DNA of 64,000 bases from an uncultured Pelagibacteraceae bacterium (GCA_902526645.1 CABZLS010000001.1:62001-126000); one strand, 5' to 3'; positions 29,292 to 39,311 are shown, counted from the first letter of the stretch. Notes: generated from the sequence alone by a model not told the origin. A program made the numbers and translations.

Positions 29292-32200
29292 ATGATTAAA
29301 AGTTTTAAAATATTTTTATTTTTATTAACATTATTTTTGTCAGGAAATGTTAATGCTAAGCCAGTGCCGCCAGGAGCAGGAGATGGTGATGTTGCTGCTA
29401 ATATTCTATTTTTAGTTGATAGTTCAGCAAGTATGGGGAGATGGATTGGTGGAGACGGGTTAGGAGCATCTTGGGGTGTTACTTACGATTCACAAGATAG
29501 AATTTTAATTGGGCAAAATGCAAGAAGATCTATGGGATCAGTAATAAGATATACTGCGGCTGGAGCTAGGGATAGAAGTTTTAGACCAATAAGAATAGTT
29601 CCACGTACAGGATGTTCTCAAGAAGTGGACTTAACTCGAAGGGTAGGTGGACAACGTTTAAGAAGAGCAGGAAGAATTAAATTTGTTGAAGATGTTACTA
29701 CAAATCAGCTTACAACAGCACAAAATATGATTTTTGTTAATAGTAGAGAAAGAAGGACAGGAAATACTGTTTTTGGTTTTTCAGAAGATGGCAGAACATG
29801 TTTGCTCGCAATTGCAATGAGCAGAGGTGGTGTTGGTGATATAGACATCAAAACTATAGATGGAACAAATTATTTATTTATGGCTGGTGCCATGGGAAGA
29901 AGAGGAGGCGTTTTCAAATCATGTAATCTTAATACAATGCAGTGTCGAGAAACACAATTTCCTGACCGAAATCATATTTCAGCTAGGTTTGGTGGATTTA
30001 GCGTAAATAATGATGCATCAATAATTTATTTTTCTCATCATGGTCAAAATGGTGATCTAGTTGGACATTCTCTTACACCTAATGGAGGAGCTTTTGATTT
30101 GGGAGTTGAGACTAGAAGGTGTAGTGCTGTTAATGGTCCAACACTTACAAGTGACATGGCTTTTGCTACTGGAGTAGAGGTATCACCTAATAATAGTAAT
30201 ATTGTTTACACTACATCACACATCAATCATGCTATTCAAAAAATACAATGGACTAATGACAGTTGTTCAGTAGTGACTAGTATTGGAAATGGTATGGCAA
30301 GTATTGCTTCAAATTCAGCAACCTCGGGTACTTTGGCTGCAGATAACGTATATTTTAATGTGCCATGGGGACTTCATATTAAAAATGATCATGGTTCAGG
30401 TGTTACAAGAATTTTGACTTCGACAAATGGTGGTTACGTAGACGAAATTAATGAAAATCTTTTTACAGTTGCTAATAGAAATACAGCTTGGCTTCAGCAA
30501 ATGGGAGGTCCAAGGATAAGAAGATGGGATGGCGTTAAACAAGCCATAAACGCAATTGTAAATGATACTACTTTAACAACAGGAGCTTATTTTGGTTTCG
30601 GTCATTGGAATGCAGGGGAGAACCCAGGTAGACGTGCTTTTAGAGGAGGACAATTTTGCCATAGAAATGATGGGTGTCAATATTATGGAGGATGGGAAGG
30701 TCAACATCCTAATGGAACTAGTTCAATATGTTATTCAGATGCCTGTATAAATGTTGCAGTAAGCCCAAGAGGCGCAGGTCAAATTATGCCAGTATTTAAT
30801 CCACTTGGTATGGCTTGGGGAACAGACGCAAATGCGTTTTCACAGATGGCAGAAGATTACTTTAATGATGCAAATGCAGGTGCTCAGCTTTTAGATCCTA
30901 ATTCAGAGTGTCAATTAAATTATGTAATAGTAATTGGTGATGGAGCTATGAACCACACTGGCGTTCTCGGCGCTGGAGGTCAGGCAGCTGATAGAATGGC
31001 AAGGTTAAGAGAAAAAGGTGTGAAATCTATTTACGTTGCATATGGTGGTGGAATTACTGGGGTAAATTTAAATAGATTTCATGAGCTTGCAAGAATAGGT
31101 TCAAGTACAGCATCTACTACAGCTGAATGTGCTGCAGATGATGAATGCGAAAGAGCCATAGTTGCACTAACACCTGAAGAATTAAAATCAGAACTTACTT
31201 CAAGGATAAGACAAATTATTGCGGATAAGCTTGCATTTACAGCACCATCAATTACTGCAACAATTCAAGAAGGAGGCTCTTTGTATCAAGCTCAATTTGC
31301 TTACGAGCAATATGGCGAATGGAGAGGAACTTTATTGAGAAAAAATTTAAACGCAGATGGAAGTGTTGATCATAACACTGAGCCAGGTAATCAATTTGGT
31401 AATTGGAGCGCTGCAACTATGATAAAGCAGGACTCTACAGCTGGTGATGCTGATGATTCTAGAAATATTTGGTCTGCTTTACCTGGAGCACCATATTTAG
31501 GAAATTGGGACAATTTCAAAACAGATAACTCAGATGCTATAAGAAGCTTATTTGATAGATTAGGTTATAAAATTCCTGATTATCATACTAGTACCTCAGA
31601 TTGTCCATCAGTTGGTAGTGATACTATATTAGGTGATGAAGTAATTGGTTTAATAAATTTCATGAAAGGAAACGATTATTTTGATTATGATGCCGATTGT
31701 GATGTAACAGAAGTTAGAGATCATGTAATGGGAGATATATATCATTCCCAACTTGTTGAAGTAGGTCCCCCAGATGCAAATATAAATTTCAATAATAATA
31801 ATGAAGAAGCTTTTTATAGAGCAACTAATGGTTATCAAAATTTTATGACAGCTTATGCAACCAGAAAAAATATAATTTATGCAGGAGCGAATAGTGGAAT
31901 TTTACATGCAATAAATGCAGAGACAGGCGAAGAAGAATGGGGATTTATACCTCCTTTTATTGGTTCACTTTTACCTCAAATAGTAAATCCAGGTCTTGAT
32001 GGAGACGTGGATGGTGGCGGTGGAACAAATCCTATTTTTGGAGTAGATGGATCTCCAGTCGTACATGATGTGTTTATTCGTGGTTATAGTCAAACAGGAG
32101 ATTTAGAGGGATCAAAGAGTTGGCGAACTTTATTATTTGTTCCTTATGGTAGAGGAGGGGCGGGTTTTTCAGCTATTGATATTACTTATCCTCTTCCAGT

Positions 32201-34151
32201 AGGAGGCAAAGGTCCTATCCATATGTTCTCTATCTATAATGATAGAATTAATTCAAGAGTTCTAGTTGCCAATGTTGATGGAGATATAACAGAGTATGAA
32301 TATAATGATACATCAACAAACCTTCTTGAATCTAGTGAAGGAAGTCAAGCTACAGATAATTTTAACGATGCTAGAGACGCAGATGATGAGGAAAATAATA
32401 AAACTGATCCACCTGGCACAGCTACTACAGAACAGGATGCAATATCAGCTTGTGTTTCATCCTCAGATTTTAGGGATAATGGTACTAATTCATGCTATGT
32501 TGGAAAAACTTATCATTTTCCATCTCTACAATTAGATTATGCATTAGGAAGCCAAATACCCGATGGTATAATAAGTGCTACAGAACTTGTAAATAATGTT
32601 GCTACACCTATAGAAATAACATCAGCATCAATGACTGACGATGGATCTGGTGGAGGTTTATTAAAAGTGACATTTAAAACTGATAAAGTTTTTAATGCCA
32701 ATCAGACGATAGTAACAACTACAACGACAGATTCTGACGGTAACGAGGTAACAATAGAAACACCGCAGGAAGCTTCAAATTTAGTTAATGTAACGGCATG
32801 TCTTGGTGCATCAGGTATTTCTCCTGAATATGATTACACAAGATTAGGTGAGACATGGTCAACACCTAGAATAATTAGAATGCCAACCTCCTCAGGAGGA
32901 GACATTTCACAAGATAGATATGTAGCAATTTTGGGAGGTGGTAATGCAAAGAATGATCAGTGCGGTGGGTCAGCAATCTTTTTAGTTGATCTTGAGGGGC
33001 ATGAAGAAGATCAGCCTGGACGTATATTCGGTGCAGATGAAAATGGAGGACCTATTACTATAGTAGACACATCACCTTTTGGTGTTTCTTTAGGCTCTGA
33101 AATAATGACCACACCTAACGGTAGTGACATTTCAAATGCAATAACAGCAACACCCGTAGTAATTACACCTGATACAGCTCCTGATATTCCTTGGAGAGGA
33201 GCTTTAGTTTATGTAAACGATCTTGAAGGTAAAATTACAAAAATTAACTTAACGAATAACACGAGAGGATTTACTGATAGTGCTGGTGGATTACAAGCTA
33301 ATATTACTCAATTATATGATCAGACAACTTTGTTTAGACTTAATGCAAGTGAAACTAATGCAAGATATTCATATTTTGGGATGGATGCAGGAATTGGATA
33401 TAGTGATGGAGGATTTTGGTTATTCGGTTCAACTGGAAACTTTACAGACCTTGGAGGAAGAGAGCCAGGCCTTGATAACATTCTATACGCAGTACAAGAT
33501 AAGCATTTTCCATATTGGAAACATTTAAATGGAGTTAAAATACCTGCAGCAGTAGTTGACTCTTCGGCTGACCCTATACAAATAAACTCAAATTTTATTA
33601 AGCTTGCAAACAAAGGAGCAAATGATGCTGAAAACCACGTTGGTAATGCATCAACTTGTATAAATGTAACAGGTGACGATGATGGTACAAATTGCCCGTT
33701 ACCTGATGGTGCTGCGGCATGGGTTATACATTTAGAAAAGCAACGTGGAAATGATGGATCAAATTCATTTATTTCTCCAAGAACTTACAGAAAGGCATCA
33801 GCGTCCCCAACTTTATTTAAAGGAACAGTTTATTATCCAGTCTATCAACCACCAGTAGGTCTTAATAGATGTAACCAAGGTCATGCATTTATTTGTGCAG
33901 CAGATGACGAATGCGGAACAAATAATGCAGATGATTTGAGATTAGTCACTCCTACAGATGTAAACAACCCTGAGGCAAACGCATGTGCATATGTAAGAGA
34001 AGGTGTATTATCTGAACTAGTTGTCTTTTCAGACAAATTATTTGCAAACGTTGCAGGACCATCTGATGATGAAAGCACTTTATTCTCAATCTTATCAATC
34101 CCAGGAGATGTTATTTCTAACAGAGGTGGTTGGAGAGATAGCAGTTTCTAG
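29292..34151 (+). CDS. pilY1: PilY1-like pilus tip protein with interrupted vWA domain
   Basis: 1619 aa. A signal peptide (about 1-22) is followed by the first vWA strand with a MIDAS-like motif (NILFLVDSSASMG at about residue 36). Residues about 50-395 form a repetitive beta-rich insert with propeller character. The vWA fold resumes at about residue 410 (RRWDGVKQAINAIV) and includes LNYVIVIGDGAMNHTG near 541. The PilY1 C-terminal propeller starts at GDIYHSQLVEVGPP (about 813), with NIIYAGANSGILHAINAETGEE and RTLLFVPYGRGGAGFSAIDI. An acidic Gly-rich loop (near DGDVDGGGGTN) may bind calcium. In known systems PilY1 caps the pilus, aids adhesion and controls extension. Confidence 0.88.
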   Translation: MIKSFKIFLFLLTLFLSGNVNAKPVPPGAGDGDVAANILFLVDSSASMGRWIGGDGLGASWGVTYDSQDRILIGQNARRSMGSVIRYTAAGARDRSFRPIRIVPRTGCSQEVDLTRRVGGQRLRRAGRIKFVEDVTTNQLTTAQNMIFVNSRERRTGNTVFGFSEDGRTCLLAIAMSRGGVGDIDIKTIDGTNYLFMAGAMGRRGGVFKSCNLNTMQCRETQFPDRNHISARFGGFSVNNDASIIYFSHHGQNGDLVGHSLTPNGGAFDLGVETRRCSAVNGPTLTSDMAFATGVEVSPNNSNIVYTTSHINHAIQKIQWTNDSCSVVTSIGNGMASIASNSATSGTLAADNVYFNVPWGLHIKNDHGSGVTRILTSTNGGYVDEINENLFTVANRNTAWLQQMGGPRIRRWDGVKQAINAIVNDTTLTTGAYFGFGHWNAGENPGRRAFRGGQFCHRNDGCQYYGGWEGQHPNGTSSICYSDACINVAVSPRGAGQIMPVFNPLGMAWGTDANAFSQMAEDYFNDANAGAQLLDPNSECQLNYVIVIGDGAMNHTGVLGAGGQAADRMARLREKGVKSIYVAYGGGITGVNLNRFHELARIGSSTASTTAECAADDECERAIVALTPEELKSELTSRIRQIIADKLAFTAPSITATIQEGGSLYQAQFAYEQYGEWRGTLLRKNLNADGSVDHNTEPGNQFGNWSAATMIKQDSTAGDADDSRNIWSALPGAPYLGNWDNFKTDNSDAIRSLFDRLGYKIPDYHTSTSDCPSVGSDTILGDEVIGLINFMKGNDYFDYDADCDVTEVRDHVMGDIYHSQLVEVGPPDANINFNNNNEEAFYRATNGYQNFMTAYATRKNIIYAGANSGILHAINAETGEEEWGFIPPFIGSLLPQIVNPGLDGDVDGGGGTNPIFGVDGSPVVHDVFIRGYSQTGDLEGSKSWRTLLFVPYGRGGAGFSAIDITYPLPVGGKGPIHMFSIYNDRINSRVLVANVDGDITEYEYNDTSTNLLESSEGSQATDNFNDARDADDEENNKTDPPGTATTEQDAISACVSSSDFRDNGTNSCYVGKTYHFPSLQLDYALGSQIPDGIISATELVNNVATPIEITSASMTDDGSGGGLLKVTFKTDKVFNANQTIVTTTTTDSDGNEVTIETPQEASNLVNVTACLGASGISPEYDYTRLGETWSTPRIIRMPTSSGGDISQDRYVAILGGGNAKNDQCGGSAIFLVDLEGHEEDQPGRIFGADENGGPITIVDTSPFGVSLGSEIMTTPNGSDISNAITATPVVITPDTAPDIPWRGALVYVNDLEGKITKINLTNNTRGFTDSAGGLQANITQLYDQTTLFRLNASETNARYSYFGMDAGIGYSDGGFWLFGSTGNFTDLGGREPGLDNILYAVQDKHFPYWKHLNGVKIPAAVVDSSADPIQINSNFIKLANKGANDAENHVGNASTCINVTGDDDGTNCPLPDGAAAWVIHLEKQRGNDGSNSFISPRTYRKASASPTLFKGTVYYPVYQPPVGLNRCNQGHAFICAADDECGTNNADDLRLVTPTDVNNPEANACAYVREGVLSELVVFSDKLFANVAGPSDDESTLFSILSIPGDVISNRGGWRDSSF

Positions 34152-34155
34152 AAAT

Positions 34156-34863
34156 TTAATTTATTAATTTCTTAAGCTTGTCTTTTACTTTATCTTTTAC
34201 TTTATTTTCTATTTCATCAACATTAAAATTATTTAGAATATCTTCAATTGAAACTTTTTCTTTTATTTTTTCCACTGTATCAATAAAAACTTCTTTAAGA
34301 ACATCTTTATAGTTTTTACTCTGACTAGTATTTCCGATATTTTTGAAATTCATATTATTTAAGGCAAAACTTTTTTCAATATCTAACTCTGGAGATAAAA
34401 CAGACAAGGAAATATTTTTTGCATTTAAATTTTGTATATTAAAAAATTTGTTAGATTTTGAGTATGATGATTTGTCTCTAAGGTCTTTTTCAAGAGATCT
34501 CAAATTATCTAAAATTTTTTGATCTTTAAAATTAAAATAATAATTTACTTTAATATCATTTAGTAAAACACTATTGATAATAACATCATTTGAGAATATT
34601 GAGAATGTATCAAGAATTACTTTTATATTTTCAATCTTTATCATATATCCTTCAAAATGTTTATTCATTAGTTCAATCTCTTCCGCATTTGCTTTTCCAC
34701 TGAGATAATCAATATTTAATTTCTTGATTGATACTTTTCTGTCTAAAGAACTTGAAATATTGTCTTCTAAAATATTTTTGACCAATCTATCACCAATAAA
34801 TTCTACTAATATATAAAATGAGAAAATTGAAGTTATAATTATTAGTATAAATTTTTTCATCAA
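34156..34863 (-). CDS. Unknown membrane-anchored protein next to pilD
   Basis: 235 aa. One N-terminal membrane helix (about residues 4-22) is followed by a mostly beta-type extracytoplasmic region and a Lys-rich C-terminal helix (DEIENKVKDKVKDKLKKL). The early residues (LEDNISSSLDRKVSIKKLNIDYLSGKA) recall the start of AsmA-like or DUF748-like envelope proteins, but the match is weak. Its start overlaps the pilD stop by 4 bp on the same strand, so the two are co-transcribed. Confidence 0.55.
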   Translation of the reverse strand: MMKKFILIIITSIFSFYILVEFIGDRLVKNILEDNISSSLDRKVSIKKLNIDYLSGKANAEEIELMNKHFEGYMIKIENIKVILDTFSIFSNDVIINSVLLNDIKVNYYFNFKDQKILDNLRSLEKDLRDKSSYSKSNKFFNIQNLNAKNISLSVLSPELDIEKSFALNNMNFKNIGNTSQSKNYKDVLKEVFIDTVEKIKEKVSIEDILNNFNVDEIENKVKDKVKDKLKKLIN

Positions 34864-35630
34864 TTTAAAAATATGATAATTTGTTTAAACATTATTAAAT
34901 ATATCACACAGCCCAAAATAAGATAAGGACCGAATGGGATCTTTGATGACATTGTTCTAGATTTTTTGATCAAGCTTGGTATTGCAGAACTTAATGCGAT
35001 AAATGATGAGAAGAACAATATAAATGGAATAGAAATCCACCCAAACAAAAAACCTATAGCTGACAAAAGTTTTGCATCTCCTAAGCCCATTCCTTCTTTA
35101 TTTCTAATTTTCTTATATAAAAAAATTATAAACCAAATAATTAGATAGCCAGAAATACCACCAATTAAGGAATTAATATAATTTGGAAATAAGTATTGGT
35201 TAAGATTTGGATCAAAAGATTTAAAAAATCCTATTGCCATTAGTGGAAAAGTTAATTCATTTGGAATTATGAAATGCTTTAGATCAATAAAAAAGATGAT
35301 TACAAAAAAAACAGTCAACACAAAGAATATTAAAGTTGTAATAGTAAAACTGAAGAAATAAAAAGAGATAAGAAATCCAATGGCTACTAAGAGCTCTACT
35401 AAAAAATATTGAAATGAAATTTTAAAATTACAATTCCTACATTTTCCTCTCAAAATTATATATGAAATAAAAGGAATATTATCGTACCAATTAATTTTTT
35501 GGCTACATTTTCTACACTTTGACCTAGATGAAACTATATTTTCGCTCTCAGGTAATCTATAAATACATACATTGCTAAAACTTCCCCACAAACTACCGAG
35601 TATAAATACAGCAATATAGGTAAGTAACAC
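34860..35630 (-). CDS. pilD: Prepilin peptidase PilD
   Basis: 256 aa polytopic protein. The N-terminal cytoplasmic zinc loop has two CxxC pairs (CRKC at about 39 and CRNC at about 63). The two catalytic aspartates of type 4 prepilin peptidases are in FFIDLKHFIIP and GMGLGDAKLL. It cleaves and N-methylates prepilins; six prepilin-like genes lie in this window. It is encoded on the strand opposite to the surrounding pilus genes, with the 34156 gene overlapping its stop. Confidence 0.94.
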   Translation of the reverse strand: MLLTYIAVFILGSLWGSFSNVCIYRLPESENIVSSRSKCRKCSQKINWYDNIPFISYIILRGKCRNCNFKISFQYFLVELLVAIGFLISFYFFSFTITTLIFFVLTVFFVIIFFIDLKHFIIPNELTFPLMAIGFFKSFDPNLNQYLFPNYINSLIGGISGYLIIWFIIFLYKKIRNKEGMGLGDAKLLSAIGFLFGWISIPFILFFSSFIALSSAIPSLIKKSRTMSSKIPFGPYLILGCVIYLIMFKQIIIFLN

Positions 35631-35793
35631 TGATTATATTCTAATTTTTGTAGCTATTTCTAATATGCCATCAATAAAATACTGAACAATTATAAAAGCA
35701 TCGTGAATATGTAGATAAAAATTTGGTGAGTAAATAAAGAGCTCCATGTTTTGAAAAAATATCAAAAAAGAGATAGATTGCCAATAAAATTAT

Positions 35794-37077
35794 ATGTTCT
35801 TTGGATCAAAAAAACCTGAGATTATTAAAGAAGAAGATAATTCCAGCAAAGATTTAGCTTTAATTACCCAAATGAATAATGAGCTTGCTGGTTCTTTGGA
35901 TTTAAAGGAAACACTTCAAAATGCTCTTGAAGTAATTATAAAAAGAATAAATGCTCAAGCTGCAAATGTTTTTTTAATTGAAAATAAAAAACAAGTTTTT
36001 CAATGTATTGCATCAAAGTATCAGGCTTATTTAGAAGATTTTGAAATACCAATTACTCAAGGGGTAATGGGAAAAGCAGCAGCTAGCAAAAAATGTATAA
36101 GAGTAGGCGATGTTAGAAAAGATGTGAGGGAAATTGCTGAGTTTTATTTTGATTTAGATAATAAAACAAATTTTACAACTTACTCAGTTTTATGTTCACC
36201 ATTATTAGTTTCCGGAGAATGCATCGGTGTTATTCATTGTCTTAATAAAAAAACAAACACAAAATTATTTGAAGAAAATGATAGAAAACTTCTTGAAACA
36301 TTATCAGGGCCAGCAGCATTGGCGATCAAAAATGCAAAAACCGCAAAAGAATTAATTGATAAAAATAGATTACAAAAAGAAATAGAAATTGTTGGAGATA
36401 TACAAAAAACTTTGCTATCACAAAATAAAAAAGATCCTTTCCCTATAGCAGGTATAAATATTCCAGCAAAAATAGTTTCAGGAGATTTTTATAATTTTTC
36501 AGAGTTAAGTGAGGGAAAATTCGGATTTGGTGTTGCTGATGTATCTGGAAAAGGTATAAAGTCCTCTTTACTGATGTCAAAAGCTTCGAGTCTTTATCGT
36601 TGCTTGAGTAAAACTATTTTTTCAGCAGCGGAGCTTTTAAAAATTTTGAATGATGAAATATGTGAAACTGCTTCTAGAGGTATGTTTGTCACAATGGTAA
36701 TAGGTATTTATGATAGTCATAAAAAAGAATTATTATTATCTAATGCAGGACATGAGCCACCATTAATTTTCTCGAATAAAAAAACTTTTTCAAATTTTGA
36801 AGAAGCAGGCCCACCATTAGGGATTGCACCTAAGTTTAAGTTTACAGAAAAATTAATTCCTTTCAACGACAGTTCGATGTATATTTTCACAGATGGTATA
36901 ACTGAAATGAAAGATTTAAATGGAAGAATGTTAGGGCAAGAAGGTTTTCAAAATTACATAAAAAAATATCAAGCTATACCCAATTCACAAAGACTAAATA
37001 AAATAATTGAAGATTTGATTAAGTCTGGAAGAATTCAAAAGGATGATTTAACGATAGTCGCTGTAGACGGTAAATAA
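35794..37077 (+). CDS. GAF-domain PP2C/SpoIIE phosphatase (RsbU-like)
   Basis: 427 aa, no signal peptide. Residues about 23-185 form a GAF sensor domain, followed by a helical linker (RLQKEIEIVGDIQKTLL) and a SpoIIE-type PP2C domain. Metal-binding residues are visible: SGDFY (Asp about 231), ADVSGKG (Asp about 249), TDGITE (Asp about 367) and KDDLT near the end. RsbU-type enzymes dephosphorylate STAS anti-anti-sigma proteins; candidate substrates are the two STAS proteins at 48211-48791. It is divergent from pilD. Confidence 0.88.
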   Translation: MFFGSKKPEIIKEEDNSSKDLALITQMNNELAGSLDLKETLQNALEVIIKRINAQAANVFLIENKKQVFQCIASKYQAYLEDFEIPITQGVMGKAAASKKCIRVGDVRKDVREIAEFYFDLDNKTNFTTYSVLCSPLLVSGECIGVIHCLNKKTNTKLFEENDRKLLETLSGPAALAIKNAKTAKELIDKNRLQKEIEIVGDIQKTLLSQNKKDPFPIAGINIPAKIVSGDFYNFSELSEGKFGFGVADVSGKGIKSSLLMSKASSLYRCLSKTIFSAAELLKILNDEICETASRGMFVTMVIGIYDSHKKELLLSNAGHEPPLIFSNKKTFSNFEEAGPPLGIAPKFKFTEKLIPFNDSSMYIFTDGITEMKDLNGRMLGQEGFQNYIKKYQAIPNSQRLNKIIEDLIKSGRIQKDDLTIVAVDGK

Positions 37078-37078
37078 A

Positions 37079-37384
37079 ATGATATCAATACCAAAAACTA
37101 TGCTAATATTTGGAACAATACTTGCAATAATAGTTTTTTGGACTACATCAAATGTTTGTAGATATAATTTCACAATCGAAAAAAGAACTAACGAATTAAA
37201 CATCATTGCTGCAGAGATAGATCCGTCAATTCCTATGGCAAGAGTTTATTATTTTAGCGAACTCAATTGTAATAAAGTTGATTTATCTTGGGACATTGAT
37301 AGAGTGGTAAATAATTTTCAAATTTTGTCTGTTGAAGTTTATCAACAATTAACAACCGATATACGCGGCAATCCTAATTATTGA
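37079..37384 (+). CDS. Hypothetical small membrane-anchored protein
   Basis: 101 aa with an N-terminal membrane helix (about residues 7-24) and a C-terminal region with two cysteines. It starts 1 bp after the GAF-PP2C gene, so it is probably co-transcribed. No family was recognised. It might be a partner of the phosphatase or a pilus-related factor; neither can be shown. Confidence 0.5.
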   Translation: MISIPKTMLIFGTILAIIVFWTTSNVCRYNFTIEKRTNELNIIAAEIDPSIPMARVYYFSELNCNKVDLSWDIDRVVNNFQILSVEVYQQLTTDIRGNPNY

Positions 37385-37441
37385 TGAGTAAACTAGTTAA
37401 ATAAATCAAAAGTTGAATTAAGCCTTAATTTTCTTATAATT

Positions 37442-37453
37442 ACCCAGTATGAG
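37442..37453 (+). promoter_or_regulatory. ACCCAGTATGAG motif before the winged-helix gene
   Basis: A copy of the recurrent ACCCAWWWTGRG motif, with G replacing W at one position, lies about 55 bp before the ATG at 37508. TATAAT at 37486-37491 is a candidate -10. If real, it would place the regulator gene in the same regulon. Inference. Confidence 0.35.
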
Positions 37454-37507
37454 TTATTTAAAAACTAAAGTGAGTATTAAAAAACTATAATGGGTTGGAA
37501 AATATAG

Positions 37508-38029
37508 ATGAGTATTAATGAAAAAAAAATTGTTGATTTCAAAGTTGTTACTAAGGCAAATGACTCCTCTGCATTCTCAAGTGGTTTGTATAGCTGGTTA
37601 ATGTTTTTAATAAATCTTTATAGTAGAGTTAAAAAAAATTTAAAGATTGACTTTGATAGCTTTATAATATTGCAACTCGTTGTAAGTAACTATCTTTATA
37701 AGACAAACAAAGAAGGAATAAAAGATTATAAAGAAACAGGAGAGTTATTTAATAGTGATAAGAATTTATTTAAAGAAAATAGAAAAGTTAATATAGTAAG
37801 TGTTGCTGAAATCTTAAATTTACCAAGAGAGACAGTTAGAAGAAAAGTAATGTATCTATCAAAATTAAAGTTGTTAGATTATAATAAAAAAGGTGTGGGA
37901 TTAGGTTCTGAATATAAAAATGTTTTTAATGAGTTCGTTTATGAAACAACAAATAATATTAGTTCCTTAATAAAAAAATGGAATTCAGATGGTTCTTTAA
38001 ATCAATTACTAAATATGAAAAAAAAATAA
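37508..38029 (+). CDS. Putative winged-helix DNA-binding regulator
   Basis: 173 aa. Residues about 97-140 (IVSVAEILNLPRETVRRKVMYLSKLKLLDYNKKG) form a clear helix-turn-helix plus wing, as in MarR-, IclR- or Crp-type C termini. The N-terminal part is helical and has no recognised ligand domain. It lies between pilD/phosphatase and the pilMN operon and is a candidate to bind one of the repeated motifs in the window. The family is not identified. Confidence 0.65.
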   Translation: MSINEKKIVDFKVVTKANDSSAFSSGLYSWLMFLINLYSRVKKNLKIDFDSFIILQLVVSNYLYKTNKEGIKDYKETGELFNSDKNLFKENRKVNIVSVAEILNLPRETVRRKVMYLSKLKLLDYNKKGVGLGSEYKNVFNEFVYETTNNISSLIKKWNSDGSLNQLLNMKKK

Positions 38030-38274
38030 TGAAAAATTCTTATGATATAAAAAAAAATATTTCAAATTTTTATTTAGCATTTAATTATTTGAATTTTGAA
38101 TCTTTATTTTCAAATAATTTATTATCTAGTTTAAAAAATTTTTTATTTGAATTAAAATACAATGATAATTTATTTAAACATTTTTTTTTAATTAGAAATG
38201 ATTATTATAAAAATTTCAATATTGTTTCTTTTGAATTACAAATTTTCAAAAAAATTATTTTAAATAAAATTTAA
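38029..38274 (+). CDS. Possible small AT-rich protein
   Basis: 81 aa from an ATG that overlaps the regulator stop (TAATG), an arrangement used often in this genome. The product is rich in Asn, Phe, Leu and Lys with no signal peptide or motif, and the DNA is more A+T-rich than neighbouring genes. The tight coupling and the next gene starting 1 bp after its stop favour a real gene, but the odd composition leaves doubt. Confidence 0.4.
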   Translation: MKNSYDIKKNISNFYLAFNYLNFESLFSNNLLSSLKNFLFELKYNDNLFKHFFLIRNDYYKNFNIVSFELQIFKKIILNKI

Positions 38275-38275
38275 T

Positions 38276-38920
38276 ATGGGAAATATATTTATGTCATTAA
38301 AAGATGTCGGTAACAAAGTTCCAATTTATAAACTTAAAACTACAGAAGAAGTCATGAAGTATTATGATGAGTGGGGAGTGGAAAATAAATATAATAATGA
38401 TATGAAAGAGTGGAACTATACCGGACCCAAAGAAACTGTAGACACTTTTAAAAAATATTCTACAAATAAAGATTCAATTATCTTTGACGCAGGATGTGGT
38501 ACAGGATTAGTCGGGCTCCAATTGAAAAGATTTGGCTATAATAATTTTCATGGTGCAGATCTTTCACAGAAATTATTAGACACTGTGCCAAAAGATCTTT
38601 ATCAAAAATTAATTAAAGTAGATTTGAACAAGCCAATAGATATTAAAGATAGTTTTTATGATGCGGTGATGTGTGTAGGAACATTTACATTTGCACATGT
38701 TAAACCACAAGCTTTAGATGAGTTCTTGAGGATCACTAAATCAAATGGTTTGATTTGTTTTACTATTAATGAAGGAATTTATAAAGAATATGGCTTTGAC
38801 AAAAAGATTAATGAACTTAAAAAACAAAACAAATGGAAAGAATTAGAATTTTTTAAATCAGATTATATTGCTAGTAAAGATATAAATGCTTGGTTAGGTA
38901 TTTATAAAGTCTTAAAATAA
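38276..38920 (+). CDS. Class I SAM-dependent methyltransferase
   Basis: 214 aa. The SAM-binding motif IIFDAGCGTGLVGLQLKRFG is near residue 62, followed by an acidic loop (GADLS) and YDAVMCVGTFTFAHV. The N-terminal YDEWG...W segment resembles METTL27-like small-molecule methyltransferases. An alternative start is at 38291. The substrate is unknown. It follows the small AT-rich gene by 1 bp and is the last gene before a 0.7-kb gene-free region. Confidence 0.75.
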   Translation: MGNIFMSLKDVGNKVPIYKLKTTEEVMKYYDEWGVENKYNNDMKEWNYTGPKETVDTFKKYSTNKDSIIFDAGCGTGLVGLQLKRFGYNNFHGADLSQKLLDTVPKDLYQKLIKVDLNKPIDIKDSFYDAVMCVGTFTFAHVKPQALDEFLRITKSNGLICFTINEGIYKEYGFDKKINELKKQNKWKELEFFKSDYIASKDINAWLGIYKVLK

Positions 38921-39192
38921 TTTAATTTAAAAAGGTTTGTTAATATTTTTTTATTTTTTATATAAAAAATTATAAATTTTTTTTGTTTAAGAAAAAAAAA
39001 TGAATTTCTCAAAAGTTTAGTCCAACTTAATTAATAAAATTATTTTTTTATTTAAATTTTAATTTTTTTTTAATTAGAAGATGATTGTATCTTTGATACT
39101 TTAATAAATTTTATTTTTTTTCTCTTTAAAGTTGTTTTTTTGTCCTACAACTCTGGATTTAAGATAATTTTTCAGAAAATTTTTGTATTTTT

Positions 39193-39204
39193 ACCCAAAT
39201 TGAG
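39193..39204 (+). promoter_or_regulatory. ACCCAAATTGAG motif
   Basis: A copy of the recurrent ACCCAWWWTGRG motif in the gene-free region, about 90 bp before the first TCTAACACAA repeat. Function is inference. Confidence 0.3.
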
Positions 39205-39280
39205 TTTTTTTAGGTAAAATTTTTAAATAATTTCATTAATTATAGTTTCAAAAAAGATTCTTTGATTAATAATTTATAAG

Positions 39281-39311
39281 TCTAACACAAAAAAAATAAA
39301 CTCTAACACAA
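39281..39311 (-). repeat. TTGTGTTAGA repeat pair 1 (minus orientation, 21-bp phase)
   Basis: TCTAACACAA occurs at 39281-39290 and 39302-39311, exactly 21 bp apart. The flanks are also similar (both continue AA, then a four-base A/T block, then TAAA), so the repeated unit may be the whole 21 bp. Orientation is opposite to pair 3. Confidence 0.8.
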
